Shown: positions 58,594 to 64,000 of the stretch, piece by piece
Position numbering within the stretch: position 1 is the stretch's first letter
How the letters are laid out: every line of letters starts with the position of its first letter
Assembly: GCA_044432975.1 (NCBI GenBank)
Contig: JAWXUC010000005.1
Location: forward strand, 62,001 to 126,000
Length of the DNA: 64,000 nt
Origin: JAWXUC01 sp044432975
GTDB taxonomy: Bacteria > Pseudomonadota > Alphaproteobacteria > RF32 > CAG-239
Reading direction: 5' to 3'
Position numbers and translations under genes: made by a program
Notes under the pieces: model-generated
The model's database searches: none
What the model saw: only the letters and a program-made list of their open reading frames with translations
What the model was told of the DNA's origin: nothing

Positions 58594-59958
58594 ATGACAG
58601 CTTATCCTATAACTGTAAAAAACAATAAAGAGCTAACTCCTCAAATCATTGCGGATATTATGAGGCAACGCCCAAGCAAAGATGGGTACAAAATCAGATT
58701 AAAAAACACCAGAGATATCTCTTCTAAAACTTTAATGGAACTTAGCAAATATGGAAATATAATATTTGAAGTTAGAGGTGGAATGGATTATGAAAAAAAA
58801 GATAAATACAAGCGTGATAAATATTATGAACGTATGGAATACAAACCTCGAGAGTTGGCTTCAATAGTTTCTATGTTTGAAGGTATTGAATCAAAAATAG
58901 ATCCTAAATGGACACAATTAGAAAAAGCTATGTTTGTATATAAAACTCTTGCTAAAGGCATTAAATATGATCCAAATGTAGATAATCAAACTTTTCAAGA
59001 AGTTATTGACACAAGCAATTTAAGAGGAATGCTAACCAGAATCAGTATTTGTTCAGGATACGCTATGATTTATAAAGAAGCAATGTCTAGAATAAATATT
59101 CCTTCTCGTTATATAAACAACCCAGGTCATCACAATTGGAATGCAATTAAGGTTAATCATCATGGCAAACAAATGGAATTAAATGTGGATTTAACTTGGG
59201 ATTCAAATAAATATCACACAATAGGTTTTAGTTCTTTTGAAAACTTTGGCCAAGACCCAAGAGTTTTTTATGGAAAGAGTTCTCATAATGTTGATTCGCA
59301 AGAATATCCTTTGCCTCAAGGAATGCTAACAGATAAAGAAAGAAAAGAGATTTTAACAACTTTAGAACAACAAAGAGTCAGCAAGTTAAAAGATAAACAT
59401 ATAACTTCGATAGGGCAAGTTGATGGTTTGTTGTTGTACTCTATTTGTCAAGAACGCCAAGATGGCACGTTGTCAAATCCAAAAATTTTTGGTTGTGGTG
59501 TAAATCTAACTTCAATGAATCCTAGAACAGGTGTCCCTGAAATCGCCGATATTTTTTCAACAATACATAAAGGAAAAGGTACTTCTAAAATACTTTTTGT
59601 AGAAGAAGGAAAACCGAATAAATATAACTATCAAGCAAGAAGCTTCAGAAGAACAGACGGAAGTTCTTTTGCTCTTTTTACCACAGGCAAAAAAAAGTTT
59701 GGCGAGGCAAATCAATATACTTATGTTGAATTCAAAAAGGGAGCTAAAGGTGTTGAAGCATATAGAACAACCTTATACTCAGAAAGAGATTTAATTAATT
59801 GCGATGCAAAAGATGAAAAAGCAATTGCAAATTCTCTCTTAACATCAGATAGAGTAAAAGAAAAATCAAACACCCGCGGTGGTTATGTCGGCTACATAGA
59901 AAACAACATAAAACTTATTAATAATGCTTTAGAAAAAAAGATAATCTCTTCCAGATAA
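58594..59958 (+). CDS. Transglutaminase-like protein (454 aa)
   Basis: ATG 58594 follows GGGGAGGG. The papain-fold transglutaminase triad is visible: Cys153 in SICSGYAMIYKEA, His179/180 in GHHNWNAIKV and Asp199 in NVDLTWDS. The N-terminal 90 residues and C-terminal 250 residues are of unknown type. Bacterial members are proteases, deamidases or cross-linkers. No signal peptide; secretion by another route would be needed for host action. The last codons fall in the 18-bp direct repeat, so the C-terminus ISSR may be set by the insertion junction. Confidence 0.78.
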   Translation: MTAYPITVKNNKELTPQIIADIMRQRPSKDGYKIRLKNTRDISSKTLMELSKYGNIIFEVRGGMDYEKKDKYKRDKYYERMEYKPRELASIVSMFEGIESKIDPKWTQLEKAMFVYKTLAKGIKYDPNVDNQTFQEVIDTSNLRGMLTRISICSGYAMIYKEAMSRINIPSRYINNPGHHNWNAIKVNHHGKQMELNVDLTWDSNKYHTIGFSSFENFGQDPRVFYGKSSHNVDSQEYPLPQGMLTDKERKEILTTLEQQRVSKLKDKHITSIGQVDGLLLYSICQERQDGTLSNPKIFGCGVNLTSMNPRTGVPEIADIFSTIHKGKGTSKILFVEEGKPNKYNYQARSFRRTDGSSFALFTTGKKKFGEANQYTYVEFKKGAKGVEAYRTTLYSERDLINCDAKDEKAIANSLLTSDRVKEKSNTRGGYVGYIENNIKLINNALEKKIISSR

Positions 59959-59965
59959 TTATTGA
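59948..59965 (+). repeat. 18-bp direct repeat, right copy
   Basis: CTTCCAGATAATTATTGA, identical to 57860-57877, followed at once by a TTCCCCTTCAC-type repeat. Confidence 0.9.
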
Positions 59966-59967
59966 CT

Positions 59968-60016
59968 AAATTCCCCTTCACAAGTGAAGGGGTGGCAGCG
60001 AAGCTGACGGGGTAGT
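59968..60016 (+). repeat. TTCCCCTTCAC-type repeat
   Basis: AAATTCCCCTTCACAAGTGA then AGGGGTGGCAGCGAAGCTGA and CGGGGTAGTT. Same family and orientation as 60692-60738, so the segment between is bracketed by direct repeats. Confidence 0.85.
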
Positions 60017-60040
60017 TAAATAGTAGAAATGCAAAATCTA

Positions 60041-60068
60041 TTGACTTTTAATATAAACCTTTTATGCT
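60041..60068 (+). promoter_or_regulatory. Promoter of the 60-kb structured RNA
   Basis: -35 TTGACT (60041-60046), 16-base spacer, -10 TATGCT (60063-60068). Confidence 0.5.
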
Positions 60069-60074
60069 AATTTA

Positions 60075-60354
60075 TAGGCAATTTGCTTATAAATTATTAT
60101 GATTTTGTAATGTTGGGCACACGAACCCTTATCATTATACCACAAAAGAAACCACAACGGGGTGATATTTTCTCGTTAGCTTATTTAAAAGCAAATATCT
60201 CGACATATTTATATATGGTCGGGATGCCTCCGACTATACAATAGGTATAGCTTCGGAGGTAACAATGTTGCTATACTAAAAGTCAGGTATCATCTTTGTG
60301 GTGATGAGTTCGTGCTTTCCCGACCACCTTAATTTTTAAGGTGGTTTAATTTTA
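60075..60354 (+). ncRNA. Candidate structured RNA of about 275 nt with terminator
   Basis: This fills the gap 60017-60370. Hairpins GGG/CCC around CACACGAA and GATATTT/AAATATC (with inner GCTT/AAGC) precede a closing stem GGTCGGGA (60217-60224) with TCCCGACC (60318-60325). It encloses CCTCCGA-CTATAC/GTATAG-TCGGAGG (60227-60259) and CATC/GATG. The terminator ACCACCTT/AAGGTGGT (60323-60345) with a T tract overlaps the closing stem by three bases, and GTGGT inside the stem can pair with ACCAC. A 44-codon ORF from ATG 60110 crosses it. tmRNA, SRP RNA and RNase P motifs are not seen. Confidence 0.6.
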
Positions 60355-60370
60355 ACAAAAAGGGAATAAT

Positions 60371-60691
60371 ATGTTAAAAGAAGAACTCAGAATGATAGAA
60401 AATATTTTCTATTTATTATCTTGCAGAAATAAAAAAACAAATGAGTTTAAGATAACCTCAAAAAGAAAACAAAAAGCAATTGATTAATTGTCAAATTATT
60501 TTGATAGAGAAATTGTGGAGTTTAATCCTCATTTAAACAAACTTGTTTTAACAGACTTCGGTTTATATATTGAAAATGAAGGATTATATATAAGACAAAT
60601 TTTAGAATTTATAGACAAGAAATACTTTTCTAAGACAACTCCATTTGCCACTCCCCCAACTAGACCGCTATTCTTTTCAGAAAGCCTATAA
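60371..60691 (+). pseudogene. Small gene interrupted by an in-frame TAA
   Basis: ATG 60371, with AAAGGGAATA upstream, encodes MLKEELRMIENIFYLLSCRN and on to KQKAID, then TAA at 60485-60487. The same frame continues for 67 codons (LSNYFDREIVEFNPHLNKL to FFSESL). The two parts look like one protein of about 105 residues with a nonsense mutation; a TTG restart at 60488 is possible. No family is recognised. The end runs into a TTCCCCTTCAC repeat, so the C-terminus may also be altered. Confidence 0.55.
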
Positions 60692-60738
60692 AAATTCCCC
60701 TTCACAAGTGAAGGGGGCAGTGAAGCTGACGGGGTAGT
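60692..60738 (+). repeat. TTCCCCTTCAC-type repeat
   Basis: Third location of the family, with GGGGGCAG in place of GGGGTGGCAG; ends CTGACGGGGTAGTT. Confidence 0.85.
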
Positions 60739-60743
60739 TATAT

Positions 60744-61394
60744 CTAGCTTCTATTATTTTCTAATTTCTTACGTCTATATTCTTGGAGTTTTGCTTCTCG
60801 CCAAGCATAGTCTTTATATCTCATTGTAAAGTTTAAGAATTTATATTTTGATGTAATATCTTCAACAAGTTTTAATTGCTCATCAATTTTCTTTTTATAT
60901 CGATTACCTTTAGCTTCTTTTCTAGAGTGATAATGCATAATAGCTTTATCCCAGTTTTTATCATTTCTTTCATATAAATCCGTTAAAAAAGTAGCTGCAT
61001 AATACACATTTTGATCCACATTAAAAGCATCTTCAACACTGTCAAAAGCTTTTCCATGAAACATTAAATTAACTTGCATACAGCCAACATCAATGCTTTT
61101 ATAACCTCTAGCTTGTAGTTCTTTTACTTTTTTAACTGCTTGCGCTTTATTTGCAAACCACATTCCTTTGCCCTTAAAATTAATTGTCCAAGGCCAAGGC
61201 GCTTTAGCGTTTTTTTGCTCATTATAACGCCCAGATTCCACATGAGAAATGGTTGTAAGTAAAAGAGGTTTTATATCAAAAGCTTTTTCATATTTGTGTG
61301 TTGCATGTAAACACAAATCACTGTCATTACTAACACTAGCATTAAGCTGTGTTAAAGGCTGAATTAAAATAATCAGCACTAAAATAAAAAACAT
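60744..61394 (-). CDS. Secreted lytic transglycosylase (SLT domain)
   Basis: 216 residues. A signal-like hydrophobic N-terminus (MFFILVLIILIQPLTQLNAS) leads into the SLT fold: catalytic Glu53 in ISHVESGRYN, the PWPWTIN segment, VGCMQVNLMFHG and AIMHYHSRKE. This is the VirB1-like/periplasmic type that cleaves peptidoglycan with anhydro products. The tail is basic (KDYAWREAKLQEYRRKKLENN). The Shine-Dalgarno sequence is weak. The 146-bp gap to sufD holds nothing recognisable. Confidence 0.87.
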   Translation of the reverse strand: MFFILVLIILIQPLTQLNASVSNDSDLCLHATHKYEKAFDIKPLLLTTISHVESGRYNEQKNAKAPWPWTINFKGKGMWFANKAQAVKKVKELQARGYKSIDVGCMQVNLMFHGKAFDSVEDAFNVDQNVYYAATFLTDLYERNDKNWDKAIMHYHSRKEAKGNRYKKKIDEQLKLVEDITSKYKFLNFTMRYKDYAWREAKLQEYRRKKLENNRS

Positions 61395-61540
61395 AAATTT
61401 TTCAGATGCTCTAAATTTGGCATCTCCCTGTCTCTTATACTCTAAATATCATCCCAGTAGCAGTAGCCAATTTCAGATATTTGTTTAACAAGAATAAGAG
61501 ATTTTGTTAATCAAATCTTAACCTTTATAGCTAGAAAATT

Positions 61541-62680
61541 TTAAATTGCAAGCAAAAATAAATCTTTTATGTCTAAATTTTGTATTGCACTAGCAATTTC
61601 TTTTAAGAAAGCATTTATTAATAATGACTTAGCATCATCTATATTTATGCCTCTTGCTTGTAAGTAAAACAACGCATCTTCATCTAATTTGCCAATTGCA
61701 GAGCCATGAGAACATTTTACATCATCATTAAAAATCATTAATTCTGGTTTTACATCAACTTCAGATGATTCTGATAGTAAAATTGCTCTATGTTGTTGGT
61801 TTCCAACAACATTGTTACAGTCTTTGTTTATGGTTATTTTCCCTTGATAAACACCTTTTGCTTGGTCATTTACCACGCCTTTTATAAATTGGTTAGATTG
61901 CGTGTTTGAAGCATTGTGAAACACCTGAACAGTGTTATCAATTAAAGCCCATCCTGCCATTTTATAAATGCTATTAAAGTTTGTGCTAGCGCCTTGTTCT
62001 AAAAGGTTTATTTTGAGTTCATTTCGCGCAATGTTTGCCCCTGTCTGAATTGTGAAATTATTATAAACAGCATCTTTTTTTACATTAACAAAAGTGTTTG
62101 CAATATGGTTTGCATAAAAGGATTCTTTTTGAATTTTATAATGGTTTAGTGTTGCGTTTTGTTCAACAAAAACTTCATTTACAATGTTATTAAAGTAGTT
62201 AGATTTAACATCTCCATCGTAACAATAAAACTCTAAGAGTTCTAAAGATGTATTTTCTTCAACAACAATAATGTTTCTAATAGAATACCAAATATTATCA
62301 CCTTGAGTGTGATTGATAATAGCAATTGGTTTGTCAACTTTTTGCGATACTTTAACAAATATACCTTCAGCAATATTTGCATTGTTAACTTTTACAAAAG
62401 GTTCTTCTTGTGTGGCAATTTTATTCAAATATTCAGTCTTTTTAGATATTGGCAAAATTTCAACATTGTCAGGAATGTTAGATTTTTCAGCCACATAAAA
62501 TCCATTTTCAAAAAATATCTTATAGCCATTAAAGTCAATGTCAAAAGTGCTTTGAGTTGGGATGGAATATTTGTAATCTTTGTTTTTCAATTCCATAAGA
62601 CGAGTATATTTCCAGTATTCATCTTTAACCGTAGGCAGAATAAAGTTTTTTAAGTTTTTATTATCTTCCATATTGTTCAT
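61541..62680 (-). CDS. sufD: Fe-S cluster assembly protein SufD
   Basis: 379 residues. SufD scaffold partner of SufB-SufC2-SufD. DEYWKYTRLMEL near the start and the beta-helix end VKCSHGSAIGKLDEDALFYLQARGI are diagnostic. ATG 62680 lies in the end of sufC (20-base overlap); ATG 62671 is the alternative. No sufS or sufE appears downstream within the window. Confidence 0.9.
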   Translation of the reverse strand: MNNMEDNKNLKNFILPTVKDEYWKYTRLMELKNKDYKYSIPTQSTFDIDFNGYKIFFENGFYVAEKSNIPDNVEILPISKKTEYLNKIATQEEPFVKVNNANIAEGIFVKVSQKVDKPIAIINHTQGDNIWYSIRNIIVVEENTSLELLEFYCYDGDVKSNYFNNIVNEVFVEQNATLNHYKIQKESFYANHIANTFVNVKKDAVYNNFTIQTGANIARNELKINLLEQGASTNFNSIYKMAGWALIDNTVQVFHNASNTQSNQFIKGVVNDQAKGVYQGKITINKDCNNVVGNQQHRAILLSESSEVDVKPELMIFNDDVKCSHGSAIGKLDEDALFYLQARGINIDDAKSLLINAFLKEIASAIQNLDIKDLFLLAI

Positions 62681-63410
62681 AACCACTTTCTTCAAGTTCA
62701 AGAGCCAAGCTTGCACCACCTGTTTTAATTATTTTTCCATCTTTGAATATATGCACAAAGTCAGGCGTAATTTCATTTAACAATCTGTTGTAGTGAGTTA
62801 TAATTAAAAAAGAACGATTATCTTCACGCAAAGAGTTTACACCATGAGCAACAACTTTAAGCGCATCAATATCAAGCCCAGAATCTGGCTCATCAAGAAT
62901 TGCAAAACTAGGCTTTAATAATGCCATTTGCAAAGTTTCTAATTTTTTCTTTTCACCACCAGAAAAACCAACATTAAGCCCACGAGATAACATTTGAGGC
63001 GCAATCATTAATTTTGTTGCTTCAATTTTAAGTGTTCTCATAAAAGAAACTGTGTCTAAAGGTTCGAGGTTTTGGTGTTTTCTATGAGCATCGACTGCGT
63101 GTTTTAAGAAAACATTTACAGGCACTCCTTCAATCTCAACAGGATATTGCATAGACAAGAAAATTCCTTCTAAAGAACGTTCTTCAATGCTCATCGCCAA
63201 AAGATTTTTGCCCTTAAATTTAATGCTACCATCAACAACTTCATAATTTGGTTTTCCTGCAATTACGTTTGAAAGTGTTGATTTTCCAGCACCATTAGGT
63301 CCCATAATTGCATGAACCTCACCATGGTTAATTATTAAGTCAAAGTTTTTAATAATCAGCTTATCACCAACTTTAACACTTAAGTTTTCAATTTCCAATA
63401 AAGGTGTCAT
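62661..63410 (-). CDS. sufC: Fe-S cluster assembly ATPase SufC
   Basis: 249 residues. Walker A GPNGAGKST at 37-45, GIFLSMQYPVEIEGVP (SufC-specific Q-loop region), signature VGFSGGEKKKLETLQM, Walker B AILDEPDSGLDIDAL, and switch His in IITHYNR. It powers the SufBCD scaffold. AAGGAATATTAAT lies upstream. A repeat and the GIY-YIG gene separate it from sufB. Confidence 0.96.
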   Translation of the reverse strand: MTPLLEIENLSVKVGDKLIIKNFDLIINHGEVHAIMGPNGAGKSTLSNVIAGKPNYEVVDGSIKFKGKNLLAMSIEERSLEGIFLSMQYPVEIEGVPVNVFLKHAVDAHRKHQNLEPLDTVSFMRTLKIEATKLMIAPQMLSRGLNVGFSGGEKKKLETLQMALLKPSFAILDEPDSGLDIDALKVVAHGVNSLREDNRSFLIITHYNRLLNEITPDFVHIFKDGKIIKTGGASLALELEESGYEQYGR

Positions 63411-63438
63411 ATTAATATTCCTTAACGATTGCTATAAT

Positions 63439-63550
63439 GTCATTGCGAGCGAATGCGAAGCAATCCAGTCTAAATAAATTAGCTAAATTTTTCTGGATCC
63501 CTTCACGAATGTTTTTTTGCAAAAAACAAAACTCGTGATGACGAGGAGAG
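63439..63550. repeat. TCATTGCGAGCG element plus a TCACGA/TCGTGA hairpin
   Basis: TCATTGCGAGCGAATGCGAA and CAATCCAG (63439-63467), then CTGGATCC and a TTCACGA/TCGTGA stem with a T7/A6 core (about 63497-63550). They sit inside the suf operon, between the GIY-YIG gene and sufC, where a strong hairpin could reduce downstream transcription. Confidence 0.7.
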
Positions 63551-63553
63551 ATG

Positions 63554-63841
63554 TTATAAAATTGTGTCATATAAATCACTCCAACTTGAGTTGTCTTTTT
63601 CTATTAAATTCATTTTTTTTAATCTCGAACCAGCTTTAAGCTGTTTTTCTCTTTTAATAGCTTCTTTTATGTCTTGATAAACTTCATAATAGCCTAATTT
63701 ATCAATATTATATTTTTTTGTAAATCCATCAAATCTTTTGGTTTTATGTTGCCAGACTCTTTTAATTAAATCAGATGTTACACCAACATATAGCGCTCCG
63801 TTTCTTTGATTGAAAAGAATGTAAAGATAAGATTGTATCAT
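63554..63841 (-). CDS. GIY-YIG domain protein
   Basis: 95 residues. YLYILFNQRNGALYVGVTSD carries the paired Y-x-Y and L-Y-V-G motifs, then LIKRVWQHK (catalytic Arg) and REKQLKAGSRLKKMNLIEK. This is the small stand-alone YhbQ-like group of presumed nucleases. Its ATG overlaps the sufB TGA (ATGA), so it is translationally coupled within the suf operon, an unusual place for a nuclease. Such genes are often gained and lost. Confidence 0.9.
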   Translation of the reverse strand: MIQSYLYILFNQRNGALYVGVTSDLIKRVWQHKTKRFDGFTKKYNIDKLGYYEVYQDIKEAIKREKQLKAGSRLKKMNLIEKDNSSWSDLYDTIL

Positions 63842-64000
63842 CCCACGCTTCCTTCCAGGCTAATCCCAATTAATTTTTGTGCTTCTATTGCAAATTCCAT
63901 TGGCAGTTGTTGCATAACATCTCTACAAAATCCATTAACAATTAAAGAAACCGCAGTTTCTGCGTCGATTCCCCTTTGGTTGCAATAAAATAATTGTTCA
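63838..64000 (-). CDS. sufB: Fe-S cluster assembly protein SufB, C-terminal end
   Basis: Minus-strand translation of the last 53 codons includes FYCNQRGIDAETAVSLIVNG, FCRDVMQQLPMEFAIEAQKL and ISLEGSVG before TGA, which matches the conserved SufB C-terminus (ending SLE-SVG). The rest lies beyond the window. The gene opens sufB, GIY-YIG, sufC, sufD. Confidence 0.93.
   Translation of the reverse strand, partial: EQLFYCNQRGIDAETAVSLIVNGFCRDVMQQLPMEFAIEAQKLIGISLEGSVG

Noticed and set aside
60110..60244. 44-codon ORF (MLGTRTLIIIPQKKPQRGDI and on) as a protein gene
   Set aside because: There is no Shine-Dalgarno sequence and it crosses the main stems of the structured RNA; a leader peptide cannot be excluded but is not supported.
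60075..60354. Known stable RNAs (tmRNA, SRP RNA, RNase P, 6S)
   Set aside because: No tRNA-like end, no GGAAGCAGC-type SRP loop and no RNase P core motif was seen; 6S-like folding cannot be judged by eye.
60485..60487. In-frame TAA considered as recoding (selenocysteine or pyrrolysine)
   Set aside because: TAA is not a known recoded codon in bacteria of this kind; a nonsense mutation or TTG restart is simpler.

Overview
The window looks like one contig piece of a low-GC (roughly 30% by eye), host-associated, probably anaerobic alphaproteobacterium. Evidence for this: an alphaproteobacterial-type RpoH, an rplKAJL-rpoBC block, a SufB-SufC-SufD operon, SlyX and PrmC read as proteobacterial proteins. 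Oxygen defence is by rubrerythrin and a flavodiiron protein, as in anaerobes. The taxonomic placement is an inference from reading, not from a search.

Layout. 1-1.5 kb: end of an amidoligase-like gene and an N-formylglutamate amidohydrolase homologue. 1.5-9.9 kb: housekeeping genes (era, uvrB, alr, gmk, an SDR, prmC, rpoH) with two accessory small-protein modules. 10-19 kb: a DUF5662-like protein, divergent rubrerythrin and flavodiiron genes, an aberrant sucCD pair, comF, a glycosyltransferase, pepF and a Bor-family lipoprotein. 19.3-24.6 kb: ruvC, yebC, a lipoprotein, prmA, a Xaa-Pro aminopeptidase, a thioredoxin-like protein and phnA. 24.65-30.3 kb: tRNA-Pro(GGG) followed by an accessory region. 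It has a DUF4143 ATPase lying between two copies of the tRNA 3' end plus terminator, then NUDIX, GNAT, aminoglycoside-phosphotransferase-like, GNAT and P-loop kinase genes. 30.4-37.4 kb: a branched-chain amino-acid type ABC transporter with three tandem binding lipoproteins. 37.6-48.4 kb: rplK-rplA-rplJ-rplL-rpoB-rpoC. 48.5-53.7 kb: a second small-protein module, slyX, a proline iminopeptidase, a three-gene cluster with a secretin-like lipoprotein, and a macro-domain protein. 53.7-57.9 kb: family 4 uracil-DNA glycosylase, ddl, an alpha/beta hydrolase and a membrane-anchored MurF-like ligase. 57.9-60.7 kb: an LRR plus transglutaminase-like cassette, a structured RNA and a broken gene. 60.7-64 kb: lytic transglycosylase and the suf operon with an embedded GIY-YIG gene.

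The strongest unexplained signal is regulatory RNA. At 2.6-2.8 kb and 48.7-48.9 kb two paralogous loci carry the same order: a TTGCAA-16-TATAAT promoter, a folded RNA of about 150 nt, a terminator, a Shine-Dalgarno sequence and a 53/54-residue protein with a K-FKWENI motif. The paired strands of the two RNAs differ in sequence but stay perfectly complementary, which is direct covariation evidence. At 28.23-28.39 kb an apparent leader-peptide transcription attenuator precedes an acetyltransferase gene; the leader ORF ends inside the 5' strand of the first hairpin. Other folded leaders precede a membrane protein (5 kb), bor (18.6 kb) and a broken gene (60.1 kb).

Accessory DNA has left visible junctions. 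The LRR-transglutaminase cassette is bracketed by a perfect 18-bp direct repeat copied from the end of murF. The DUF4143 ATPase is bracketed by copies of the tRNA-Pro tail. At least four families of short palindromic repeats are dispersed, and one of them has entered two lipoprotein genes in frame, just ahead of their signal peptides. Two protein-level oddities also stand out: SucD lacks its phosphohistidine (Tyr instead), and RpoB has Phe at the position of E. coli Pro564.
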